Positions 9,225 to 18,112 of a stretch of 64,000 bases of DNA are shown here, one piece after another. A program made the position numbers and the translations under genes. The stretch covers positions 2,604,001 through 2,668,000 of the forward strand of contig NZ_CP045178.1 in the NCBI RefSeq assembly GCF_009296025.1, given 5' to 3'. Every line of letters begins with the position of its first letter. The first letter of the stretch is position 1. Source of the DNA: Streptomyces tsukubensis (GTDB lineage: Bacteria; Actinomycetota; Actinomycetes; Streptomycetales; Streptomycetaceae). The notes under the pieces are model-generated. The model made no database searches, had not been told where the DNA came from, and saw nothing but the letters and a program-made list of their open reading frames with translations.

Positions 9225-10430
9225 ATGAACCACGCTTCCTCGGCAGCCTCAGCCGCCTCAGCCACCTCCAAGTCCTCCGCCGCTCCGGGCACCGCGGGTG
9301 CTTCCACAGCCCCGGGCGGACAGGGGCGCCCGTCCGCCAAGCGAAATTCGGCCAGGGGCCGGAACCGGGCCGCCTCCAGCGCCGCACAACCCCTCCTCGC
9401 ACGCCTGCCTCAGCAGCAGTCGGGCGGCCCGGAGCGCGTCCTGAGCGCCGCACAGTTGAAGGCCAAGGGTGTCTCCTCCGCCGAGGCCGCCGGGCTCAGC
9501 GGCCCCGGGCGGCCGTGGCAGCGGCTGCTTCCTGGGGTCTTCCTGCTCCGACCTGGCCCGCCGACCAGCGAGGAACGGCTGCACGCGGCCCTGCTCTACG
9601 CGGGGCGGCCCCCTGCCGGGCGGCGTGGGGCGGTGCCCGTCCAGCCGTCCGAGACCGACGTCCTGGACCGCTACGCGGAGGCGATGGTCACCGGGCTCGC
9701 GGCGCTCACCCTGCACGGTTTCTCGTCCACTCCCACCCTCTCCGAGCTGCCCAGGTTCGACGTGCTTGTCCCGCACACCAGGCGGCTGCGGTCGACCGGC
9801 TTCGTGCGGATCGTGCGCGGCGCGGACCTGCCCGTCCCGCAGCGGGTCACGGGGGTGTCGACCGCCCCGGTGGCCCGCGCGGTGGCCGACGCCGTGGCCG
9901 AGCTGACCGACGCGGCGACCGTGGACCGTCTGCTGACCGAGGCGGTACGCGGCGGCCACTGCGACCCGGCAGCCGTACTGGCGGAGCTGCGCAAGGCGGG
10001 GCTGCTGAGCAGGCCGTGCGTGCTGGACGCGGCGGACGCGCTGCTCGCGGAGGGGCGCGCCATCGCGGAGGAGCGGCTGTACAGCATGGTCTTCGAGGGC
10101 GGGCTCCCCGACCCGGTGTGGAACGTCGAGCTGCGGCTGCCCGGCGGCCCCTGCCTGGGCACGGTGGACGCGTACTGGCCGGAGCAGGCGGTCGCGGTCG
10201 AGCTGGACACCCGTGTTCCCGCGCCGGGCGGGGGGCGCGAGAAGGACGCCGCGTGGGGCGAGTACGCACGTAAGCGCGAGCAGTTGGAGCGGCTGGGCGT
10301 CACCGTCGTACACATCACCCCGAGGAAGCTGCGCGAAGCCCTCGACCAGCAGGCCTGCGTGGTCCGTACGGCGCTGACGGCGGCGGCCGACCGGGAGCCC
10401 GCCGAGTACGTGGCGGTCCTCCCCCGCTGA
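9225..10430 (+). CDS. AbiEi-like / Vsr-type endonuclease-fold protein
   Basis: 401 residues. The ATG at 9225 follows GTGAGGA by 11 bp; a GTG at 9207 would place the binding site inside the gene. Residues 1-60 are a Ser/Ala/Gly-rich basic tail. Residues about 75-250 resemble AbiEi antitoxin/transcription-regulator proteins (an HTH-like stretch with LKAKGVSSAEAAGL, then AALTLHGF). Residues about 290-385 resemble the DUF559/Vsr nuclease fold: VDAYWPEQAVAVELD, then KREQLERLGVTVVHITPRKL. Such fusions are widespread in actinobacteria with no proven role. There is no adjacent AbiEii-like toxin, so a toxin-antitoxin pair is not supported. Nuclease activity is doubtful without a visible full PD-(D/E)XK set. 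Confidence 0.7.
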   Translation: MNHASSAASAASATSKSSAAPGTAGASTAPGGQGRPSAKRNSARGRNRAASSAAQPLLARLPQQQSGGPERVLSAAQLKAKGVSSAEAAGLSGPGRPWQRLLPGVFLLRPGPPTSEERLHAALLYAGRPPAGRRGAVPVQPSETDVLDRYAEAMVTGLAALTLHGFSSTPTLSELPRFDVLVPHTRRLRSTGFVRIVRGADLPVPQRVTGVSTAPVARAVADAVAELTDAATVDRLLTEAVRGGHCDPAAVLAELRKAGLLSRPCVLDAADALLAEGRAIAEERLYSMVFEGGLPDPVWNVELRLPGGPCLGTVDAYWPEQAVAVELDTRVPAPGGGREKDAAWGEYARKREQLERLGVTVVHITPRKLREALDQQACVVRTALTAAADREPAEYVAVLPR

Positions 10431-10477
10431 CGGCGCCCGCGCGGGGCGTCGGTCCCCGCCGGACGTCAAGGCCTACC

Positions 10478-10500
10478 GGGGCGGGCCGTCGGCCCGCCCC
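10478..10500 (+). terminator. hairpin after AbiEi/Vsr-like gene
   Basis: Perfect 10-bp stem GGGGCGGGCC (10478-10487) with 10491-10500, loop GTC. No T-tract. A second weaker hairpin built from GGGCCGACGGCCC follows. Confidence 0.6.
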
Positions 10501-10844
10501 GAGGGCCGACGGCCCGCACGCGGGAGCCCTGGGTACACCCCCGAACCCCGGTGGCCCGCCCCAGTGCCCCGGAGGGCGTCCGACGGCGAGAGTGGCCGTA
10601 TTCCGGCCGGGGGCGAAGGCCGGACACGTCGAAGGCCTGACACGCGGGACCGGCACACCGCCCCGCTCCCCGCTCCCCTCTCCGTACGGGACCGGCACAG
10701 GGGGATCGTGACGCATCGCAGGCGTATGACCACGGCCGTCTCTGCTCGTAGCCGCGTCGGTGGGCGTCTGCGCGCCGGTGGCGAGCGCACGGGGGCTGCC
10801 GCCGAAGGTGGCGTGCGCGCACAGGGCACCAAGGGGACGGCGAC
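10501..10844. other. intergenic region before serine-hydrolase remnant
   Basis: About 340 bp of GC-rich DNA with no gene that can be supported; its frames give Arg/Pro/Gly-rich peptides only. It ends with AAGGGG, the likely ribosome binding site of the ancestral hydrolase. Confidence 0.4.
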
Positions 10845-11894
10845 GTGAGCGCGGCGGGGCCGACCGGCGGTGGCGGAGGCGCACGGGGGGAGAATTCGGT
10901 GCGGCGCGGCCTCGACCGGCCGGTCCGGGAGGACGGCGTCCCCGGCGCTCTCGCGTACACCGGGCGCTCGACATGGAAGGCCGACGCGTCCCAGCTGGGG
11001 AGCGGGCGGCCGATGGTGGGGGCCGAGGGACGTTTCCGGCTGGCCGGCGACACCGACCGTGCGCGGCGACGGCGGTGCTGCGGCTCGCGGCGGACGGCGG
11101 GCTCCGCCCGGACGACCGGGGCGCCAGGTGCCGCGGCCCTCGGGGAGCCGGGCCACCGTCCGGCAGCGGCTGAAGCAGACCAGTGGAGTGCGCGAGCACA
11201 CGGAGCCGCTGGACCGGAACCGGCCGGGCACGGAGCGGGAGTATCTTCAGCCGGCCCTGGGTGCGGGCGAACTCTTCCCACCCGGCACCGACCGGTGCTG
11301 CTCAAACACCAATTATCTGGTTTTGGGGATGGTGATCGAGCACGTGTCCGGGGTCGATTTCCGGACATATATCGAGAATAGGGTTCTGCGTCCGCTGAAG
11401 CTCGAAAACACCTACTGGCCGGCCCGGGGCGAGAGGGGCCCGCGCGGCCCGCACGCCCACAACTACGGTGCCTCGCCGGTCGATCCGAGTGCGGGGACGC
11501 AGGACGTGACGGAGCTGGCCGGGTACGAGTCCGGCGCCTCAGGGGGGCTCGTCTCCACACCGGGGGATCCGGGCAGGTCCTGGGACGGTCTGTTCGAAGG
11601 ACGGCCGCTGCCCGGCTGGGCCGTGCGGGCGATGACCCACGACCCCACGGACGGAGGCGGCCGTGACGTTTATCCGAAGGGCAGCCGGTATGGGTACGGA
11701 GCAGCCCGCTTCCCGCCCTCCTGCGGCAGCGTCTGCTGGGTCCACGGGCGATCCGCCCGGCGTATCCGTGGCCGGTGGCCGCGCCGCGGGCGGACGGGGG
11801 TACGGCCACCGTCCACACCATCACCTGGGCGGCGAAGGGTGACCGTCCGGCCCACCTGCTGGGCACGGTGGACGCGGCGCTGTGCGGGAAGTGA
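10845..11894 (+). pseudogene. decayed serine hydrolase (class C beta-lactamase / DD-peptidase fold)
   Basis: The similarity walks through several frames. RRGLDRPVREDGVPGALA is at the N-terminus in one frame, TAVLRLAADGGLRPDD in a second, and TNYLVLGMVIEHVSGVDF...RVLRPLKLENTYWPA...ASGGLVSTPGD in a third. The C-terminus TVHTITWAAKGDRPAHLLGTVDAALCG is in yet another. The nucleophile motif S-x-x-K is unrecognisable (the family's SNTK region reads GDTD). The catalytic Tyr of Y-S/A-N is Cys (CSNTNY). The GTG start still has AAGGGG eight bases upstream. Several frameshifts and lost catalytic residues make this a pseudogene. Confidence 0.82.
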
Positions 11895-11976
11895 CGGCGG
11901 CGCCCCTCCCTCATCCCCTCCCTCATCCCTTCCGCCACCTCCCCCGGCCCCTTCCGCCGTCTCCCCTCCCATATCC

Positions 11977-13746
11977 CTATCTTCCGCGCCGCAGCACCAG
12001 TTCGGTGTTGCGGTCGGCGCTCGTGCCTCCGAGGTCCTGCCTGGCGCCGGGCGCGTTGAGGGACAGCTCCCTGTAGAGCGCGGCGAGGCCGGTCTGGGAG
12101 AGATCCGCTGTGTCCGTCCTGTGCGGAGCGGACGACTCGACGAGCGTCGTGAAGAGGGAGAGCGTGCCGTCCTTGTTGTCCACCAGCTCGATCACGCGGG
12201 CCAGTTGGGGGAAGTCGATGTGGGACGCGGTGGAGATCTCCCAGAAGCCGCCGTGCGGTGTGATGGCGTTCTTGTGGCTGTGACCGTTGATCCAGGCCAC
12301 GACCTTCGGGTGGCGTCCCAGCAGGGCCACGACCTCGTCACCTCCGTGTCTCGCCTCCGCGGAATGTGCGGGGTCCGGGCGGGTGTTGCCCATGGTCCTG
12401 CTGGTGTGGTGGCTGAAGACGATGACGTACGGCTCCTCCGCGTCCCGCAACGTCCGCTCCAGCCAACGCAGCTGCGCCGTACCGAGCGAGCCCTCGTAGT
12501 GGCCGCCCGCGTCGGTCGTGTCGAGGCTGATCCCCAGCACGTCGTCCGCGATACGGAAGGCGTAGTGGCGGCTGCCGTCCGCGAGGTTGGCCCGGGTGTA
12601 GCCGTGACCGACGGGCCCCGGTCCCGTGTACGCGGGGTCGAGGTGGGCGCGTACGTACTCGTCGGGAGTGAAGGGCGCGCGCCGCTCGTCCGGCGTGACG
12701 TGCCGGAGGTGGCGGGACTGGGTGCGCAGCATCTCGCGGAAGAGGGTGCCCTTGGGGTCCCGCCCTTTCCTCACCTCGCGCCACAGGGCCGCGCCCGTCG
12801 CCGCGGGCAGTTCCATCAGTTTCCTGCCGCCGGTCGCGATCTCGCGGGCCCACCCGTCGCCGGGCGCCCAGCAGCCGCCGGGGAGCGCGTCGTGGTTACC
12901 GACGGTCGAGTACCAGGGAAGGTTGAGGCCTGGGCTGTGCACGGTGCGGATCGCCGCGTCGAGGAAGCCTTCGACGTGGGGGAAGCCGAGCCGTTTGTCC
13001 GCGTCGCGCAGGGCTGCCTCCGGCTGCCAGTAGAGGGGGAGCCCTGAGTTCTGCACGCCCTCGTAGTGGTGCGGGTCACCGGTGTTGGGATGGATCCTGC
13101 CCCCGCTCATGACGGTGAGGAACCAGTCGAGTTCGGAGCGGGCGTTGTTGTCGGTGTTGTCGCCCGTGGTCATCACGAAGCTCAGCGGCGCGGCGGTGAC
13201 GGGCCCTCCGCGCAGTGCGTTGACCCGCTCGACCAGTGCGGCGGCCCCCGCGACCGACAGCGCCTCCTGGGGACGCCAGGCGCTCGCTGTGGAGGCGCGC
13301 AGATACTCGTAGCGCAACGGGTGCTGCACATCGACGAGATGCAGATCGGTGAAGTGGACGAAGGCGGCGAGCGCGGTGCGCCGGTCCTCGCGCCCCTTCG
13401 CGGGCACGGCGAGGTCGGATCTGACCCGTCGCGTCCAGGCGGGCCCGTCGCCGAGCCGTCGGTAGCCAAAACGGCCGAGCGGGGTGGCGACCGCACCAAG
13501 GGTGGTGCCCCGGGTGTAGGGCGCCGGCGGGGCCGCCGGAGCCTGCCGGGAGAGGGCTCGGGCTCCGGTGGGTAGGACGCCGGGGGCCCGCCCGTGCGCG
13601 GCCGCGGCGGAGGCGGCGCCCTGTCCTGCCGCGTGGCCGACACCGGCGGAGAGAGTGATCGCGCCGGCCGCGACCAGGAGGGAACGGCGGTCGACGCGAG
13701 TGAATGAAGTGGGTGCGGGGGCGGCGACGGAGCGTGTGCGCTGCAT
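11977..13746 (-). CDS. secreted metallophosphoesterase (TIGR03767-like), Tat signal
   Basis: 589 residues from an ATG with AGGGAGAG upstream. The N-terminus has a twin-arginine signal (RVDRRSLLVAAGA then a hydrophobic Ala-rich core), so it is exported folded. Calcineurin-like phosphoesterase motifs follow in order: HFTDLHLVD near residue 155, TTGDNTDNNA near 215, VGNHDA near 310, FSHH near 445 and GHSHKN near 485, giving a two-metal site. The size and the long insert with YYTRANLADGSRHY-type sequence match an actinobacterial family defined as TIGR03767. The substrate is unknown. It converges with the hydrolase pseudogene. Confidence 0.88.
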   Translation of the reverse strand: MQRTRSVAAPAPTSFTRVDRRSLLVAAGAITLSAGVGHAAGQGAASAAAAHGRAPGVLPTGARALSRQAPAAPPAPYTRGTTLGAVATPLGRFGYRRLGDGPAWTRRVRSDLAVPAKGREDRRTALAAFVHFTDLHLVDVQHPLRYEYLRASTASAWRPQEALSVAGAAALVERVNALRGGPVTAAPLSFVMTTGDNTDNNARSELDWFLTVMSGGRIHPNTGDPHHYEGVQNSGLPLYWQPEAALRDADKRLGFPHVEGFLDAAIRTVHSPGLNLPWYSTVGNHDALPGGCWAPGDGWAREIATGGRKLMELPAATGAALWREVRKGRDPKGTLFREMLRTQSRHLRHVTPDERRAPFTPDEYVRAHLDPAYTGPGPVGHGYTRANLADGSRHYAFRIADDVLGISLDTTDAGGHYEGSLGTAQLRWLERTLRDAEEPYVIVFSHHTSRTMGNTRPDPAHSAEARHGGDEVVALLGRHPKVVAWINGHSHKNAITPHGGFWEISTASHIDFPQLARVIELVDNKDGTLSLFTTLVESSAPHRTDTADLSQTGLAALYRELSLNAPGARQDLGGTSADRNTELVLRRGR

Positions 13747-14063
13747 GCGCGTCTCTCCCTGATGCGAACGCTTCAGCGGTACGGGCGGAGGGTGAATCCC
13801 CCGCCCGTACTTGAGCGTTGACATCAGGGGTGGCCTGTGTGTTAACGGCGTCGCAACGGCCGACGCCGATCACAGGACGTGGATCACACGGCCCCCGCGT
13901 CCGTCACGCGCCTCTCGTCCGCAGGAGAGGAGGCGGTCACTCCCTGTTCATCTCGCGGGGTAGGGAGCGGCGCCGCGAGGTGTCCGGCGCCAGGGGCGCG
14001 CGTACGGTGCTTGCCTGCGCGCGCCCGGTGCGTGTCTGTGCGCGCGTGCCGCGGGGCGCACAG

Positions 14064-14220
14064 TGGCCTGTTCCGTTCAGGGGCCATTCCGTGCAGGGGG
14101 CCAGCCCGCTCCGGGGCCCTGTTCCGCTCAGGGGCCCTGTTCCGCTCAGGGGCCCTGTTCCGCTCAGGGGCCCTGTTCCGCTCAGGGGCCCTGTTCCGTT
14201 CAGGGGTCCTGTTTCGTGCA
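14064..14220. repeat. 18-bp tandem repeat array
   Basis: Unit GGGGCCCTGTTCCGCTCA. Four perfect copies run from 14113 to 14184, followed by two degenerate copies (14185-14202, 14203-14220). Degenerate relatives extend upstream to about 14064. The array reaches into the last codons and stop of the NUDIX gene on the minus strand. Confidence 0.95.
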
Positions 14221-14670
14221 GCGAGGGGCGATCCGGCCCACGGAGGGGCGCTCGCGCCAGAGGCGCAGCCCCACGTCGACCAGTTCCACCCGGGGCAGCA
14301 CCGCCACCTCGTCCAGCCGGTGCCAGGCGGCCAGGTCCGTGGAGCCGTGCACCTCGTGGCGCAGTTCGCCGCCGACGATCCCGGCCTCATAGACGATCCT
14401 GAGCCCTTGGAAGTCGGCGTAGGCGCCGCCGCCACGGGAGTATCGGCGGCGGATGGAGTCGACGCCGAGGAGGGCGACGGGCTCCACGGTGTAGCCGGTC
14501 TCCTCATCCACCTCGCGCACCACGGTCCCATAGGGGTCCTCGCCGTGTTCCATGCCGCCGCCCGGCAGGGTCCACCGCTTCGAACCGTCCTTGGCGACCC
14601 AGCGGGCGAGCAGCAGCCTGTCGTCCCGCACACACATGGCGTAGGCCGCCACCCTGAGTTCTTTGCGCAC
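14200..14670 (-). CDS. NUDIX hydrolase
   Basis: 156 residues with a complete Nudix box, G-x5-E-x7-R-E-V-D-E-E-T-G (GGGMEHGEDPYGTVVREVDEETGY), the Mg-binding site for hydrolysis of nucleoside-diphosphate-linked compounds. The frame is open further upstream, but the GTG at 14670 gives the usual N-terminus (VRKELRVAAYAMCVRDDRLLLARW). A TAACGT -10-like box seven bases before it suggests a leaderless transcript. The substrate is unknown. The stop codon falls inside a degenerate copy of the adjacent 18-bp array, so the C-terminal tail (RIAPRCTKQDP) may have been rewritten by the repeat. Confidence 0.85.
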   Translation of the reverse strand: MRKELRVAAYAMCVRDDRLLLARWVAKDGSKRWTLPGGGMEHGEDPYGTVVREVDEETGYTVEPVALLGVDSIRRRYSRGGGAYADFQGLRIVYEAGIVGGELRHEVHGSTDLAAWHRLDEVAVLPRVELVDVGLRLWRERPSVGRIAPRCTKQDP

Positions 14671-14677
14671 GAACCAG

Positions 14678-14683
14678 ACGTTA
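14678..14683 (-). promoter_or_regulatory. -10 box for leaderless NUDIX transcript
   Basis: TAACGT on the minus strand, seven bases before the GTG at 14670, so transcription would begin at or next to the start codon. No ribosome binding site is present. Confidence 0.45.
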
Positions 14684-14789
14684 GGACCGCCGCACGCGCC
14701 GTGCCGCCCCTTTCTCGGGTGTACCCGCGAAACGGGGAGGGCGCGGGGCTCCGCGTGCGGCCGGGCGGAGTTCCCACCGGGGCCTACTC

Positions 14790-14880
14790 GCTGGTGCGAC
14801 GCGCGGCCCTGGCTGTGCGCGACGCGCGACACTCGCTGGTGCGCGACGCGCGACCCTCGCTGGCGCGACGACGCGCGACG
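14790..14880. repeat. imperfect ~24-bp repeats
   Basis: About four degenerate copies of a unit containing CGCTGGTGCGCGACGCGCGA between the NUDIX gene and the end of the putative anti-sigma gene. Confidence 0.7.
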
Positions 14881-14883
14881 GCC

Positions 14884-15960
14884 TCAACCGCCCGAAGGAC
14901 CGGTGCAGTCGAGGCCCTTCGCACCCGCCTGGGCCGCGCGCAGTTCCTCGCTCAGGTGGCGCGCGGTCCCGTCCCTGGCCCATTCGTCCGGCTCCGAGGA
15001 GCGCGCCGGGGTCCGTACGACGGCGTACATACCCGGCTTCAACTCCTGGGCGGCGGGCGCCCCGAGGGTCACCGTGACCGTCGGGTGTCCCTTGGCGGAC
15101 CGCTCGGGCCGGTAGTAGCGGTCCACGTCGAGTACGACCCGCACCTGACCGCCGGCCTGCTCCGTCTCCGTGACGGTACGGACGGTGCCCTCCGCCAGCA
15201 CCCTGGAGCAGGCGATCCACTGCTCACGCGCGGGCGCCGCTCGCCCACCACCGGCGTCGGCTCCAGGGAGGCTCTTGCCGTCGGCGGCGCCCTTGTCACC
15301 GTCGGCGCTCGATCCGCCCGTCCCCGCGCTCTGCGCGCCCAGCCACACCAGGCCACCGATGGCCGAGACGGCGGCGAGCGCTGCCGCCGCCCGGAGCAAG
15401 TGGCGCGTGGTGGCGGCCCGGCGCGGGGATCGCGGAGTGCGCGTCCGCGAGGGGCGGCCCGGTCGGGCCTCGGGCGACCGGGCCGCATCCGCCCGTCCCG
15501 ATCCGGCTCGCCCCGCACCCGCTCTCGCCCTGTCCCCCGGCGCGAGGAGCGCGCCCCCGTGAGCCGCGGTCCGCCCGGAACCGTCGGGCGCCCGCTGCAC
15601 ACCGTCAGGCGTCCTCTGCGGACTGTCGGGCGACTGCTGCGCACCATCAGGCATCCGCTGCGCGCCGTCAGGCATCCGCTGCGCGAGGGCGTCCCCGATC
15701 GACCGAACGTGCCGTGCGAGCAGCGCGATGTCGGCTGCCGCCGCCTCGTACTCGGCCGCGGAGGTCGCGTCCTGCCCCACGGGGGGCGTACCTGCCAGCG
15801 CGGCCATGAGGGGATCGGGCCGCTCCGCTCCGGTGGCCGGACCGCGTGTGCCGCCGGAGGGTGAGTCGCCCGCGGGAGCCTCCACGGGGCGCCCTTCCCG
15901 CCGGCCCCCCTCGCCGCTCCCGCCCCGCTCGTCCCGCTCCCGCTCCCCGGCCACCGTCAC
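14884..15960 (-). CDS. putative membrane anti-sigma factor
   Basis: 358 residues. The GTG start overlaps the sigma-factor stop (GTGA), so the pair is translationally coupled. The N-terminal ~150 residues are cytoplasmic and charged, with a short helical region (EYEAAAADIALLARHVRSIGDAL) followed by a repeated hexapeptide-like stretch (QRMPDGA, QRMPDGA, QQSPDSP). One transmembrane helix (LLRAAAALAAVSAIGGLVWLG) lies near residues 198-218. The C-terminal ~120 residues are outside the cell and hold two cysteines (WIACSR, GLDCTG). Gene order and topology suggest an anti-sigma factor, but no zinc-binding HxxxCxxC motif is present, so the role is inferred from context. Confidence 0.65.
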   Translation of the reverse strand: MTVAGERERDERGGSGEGGRREGRPVEAPAGDSPSGGTRGPATGAERPDPLMAALAGTPPVGQDATSAAEYEAAAADIALLARHVRSIGDALAQRMPDGAQRMPDGAQQSPDSPQRTPDGVQRAPDGSGRTAAHGGALLAPGDRARAGAGRAGSGRADAARSPEARPGRPSRTRTPRSPRRAATTRHLLRAAAALAAVSAIGGLVWLGAQSAGTGGSSADGDKGAADGKSLPGADAGGGRAAPAREQWIACSRVLAEGTVRTVTETEQAGGQVRVVLDVDRYYRPERSAKGHPTVTVTLGAPAAQELKPGMYAVVRTPARSSEPDEWARDGTARHLSEELRAAQAGAKGLDCTGPSGG

Positions 15961-16637
15961 ACCACCTCGTCCTCGTGCAGGCGTTCGCGCAGGCTCCGTA
16001 CCGCCGCGTGCAGCCTGCTCTTCACCGTGCCCTCCGGGATGCCCAACTCGTCCGCGATCCCCCGGACCGGGAGATCCGCGTAGAACCGCAGGACGACGAC
16101 CTGCCGCTGCGCGTCGGGCAGGGCGTCGAGCCCCGCCGCCACAGCGAGCGACAGCAGCGGGGACTCGTCGGCCGGACGGTGCTCGTCCCGTTCCTCCGGG
16201 CGCAGCGCGGCCAGACGTTCCCCGAGGCGTTCCTGGCGGCGTCTGGCCCTGTGCCAGTCCATGGCCAGGTTCGAGGCGACGACCGCGGCCCATGCGGCCA
16301 CGTCACGAGGGGCCTCCTCCCCGCGCGCCGCACGCTCAAGGAGCTTGAGCCGTATCTGCTGGACCCCGTCGGGCAGCTCCCCGTACGGCATGCCGCCGAG
16401 TGCGAGGACCGCCCGTACCCGGTCCTCCAGCGCGGGCCCCAGCGGGTCCGTGCCGGGCTCAGGGGCACGGTTCGGATCCGTACCGTGCCCAGGGGTACGG
16501 TCGGCCTGCCCGCCCCCGGCGGCTGCTCCGCGGGTGGTCCGTCCCACGCCGCCGCTTCCCCCGCTTCCTCCCCGCAGCAATGCCGCCCCTCCCCCGGCGC
16601 CGTGCCCGCCGCATCCGCGGTCCCCCCTGTGACGCAC
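15957..16637 (-). CDS. ECF-type RNA polymerase sigma factor
   Basis: About 226 residues. Sigma region 2 (EDRVRAVLALGG...WHRARRRQERLGERLAAL, residues about 65-140) and region 4 (LPDAQRQVVVLRFYADLPVRGIADELGIPEGTVKSRLHAAVRSLRERL) are clear, with no regions 1 or 3, so it is extracytoplasmic-function type. The chosen GTG has GTGGAG just upstream; the frame stays open to 16868 but that part is Pro/Gly-rich. It is coupled to the downstream membrane protein. Directly repeated GCGAACGTTTC boxes precede the start and could be its own promoter or operator. The signal is unknown. Confidence 0.85.
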   Translation of the reverse strand: MRHRGDRGCGGHGAGGGAALLRGGSGGSGGVGRTTRGAAAGGGQADRTPGHGTDPNRAPEPGTDPLGPALEDRVRAVLALGGMPYGELPDGVQQIRLKLLERAARGEEAPRDVAAWAAVVASNLAMDWHRARRRQERLGERLAALRPEERDEHRPADESPLLSLAVAAGLDALPDAQRQVVVLRFYADLPVRGIADELGIPEGTVKSRLHAAVRSLRERLHEDEVV

Positions 16638-16646
16638 GGACTCCAC

Positions 16647-16682
16647 GAAACGTTCGCAGCACGGAGTACGTGAAACGTTCGC
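16647..16682 (-). promoter_or_regulatory. direct repeats upstream of ECF sigma gene
   Basis: GCGAACGTTTC (minus strand) occurs at 16647-16657 and 16672-16682, 25 bp apart. The GAAC core resembles ECF -35 elements. The repeat nearest the gene lies 9 bp from the chosen start codon, so either the start is further downstream or it is an operator over the leader. Confidence 0.4.
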
Positions 16683-16870
16683 CGTACGCGGGGGCAGGGG
16701 GCAGAGCCAGGGACAGGGCCGGGGCGGTCCCAGCCCCGGCACAGAACCCGGCACAGAACCGGGCACAGGGCCAGGCGGCAGGACCGCCCCCGGGCCGAGG
16801 CTCATGTGGTGTGGCGAGTCCCACCTCCCGGACAATGCATTGGACAGGGCCTCCGTGGACAGACGCATGA

Positions 16871-17941
<1,071 letters not shown>

Positions 17942-17962
17942 CGCGGCGGCGACACGAGGCAG

Positions 17963-18008
17963 AAGGGCGGTCACACGCGCGGTTCACCCGCGCGGTGGCC
18001 GCCCCTTT
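17963..18008. terminator. hairpin between convergent asd and monooxygenase genes
   Basis: An imperfect long stem (AAGGGCGGTCAC... pairing with ...GTGGCCGCCCCTT) followed by TTTC on the plus side. Confidence 0.6.
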
Positions 18009-18112
18009 CGCTCCCCGAACGCGGTCGGACCCGGTCGGATCCGGTCACGCCGAGCCGCCCCCCATCGATACATCAAGGGAGGGACGCCCGGCCACGCGGC
18101 CGATGTCCGCCC

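Noticed and set aside
9225..10430. AbiEi/AbiEii toxin-antitoxin pair
   Set aside because: No nucleotidyltransferase toxin gene is found on either side.
14064..14220. CRISPR array
   Set aside because: The repeats are directly adjacent with no unique spacers, and no cas gene is present. The same holds for the other tandem arrays.
16638..16868. N-terminal extension of the ECF sigma factor to the first possible start
   Set aside because: The extra 77 residues are Pro/Gly/Arg-rich, and the region holds the direct repeats, which look regulatory rather than coding.
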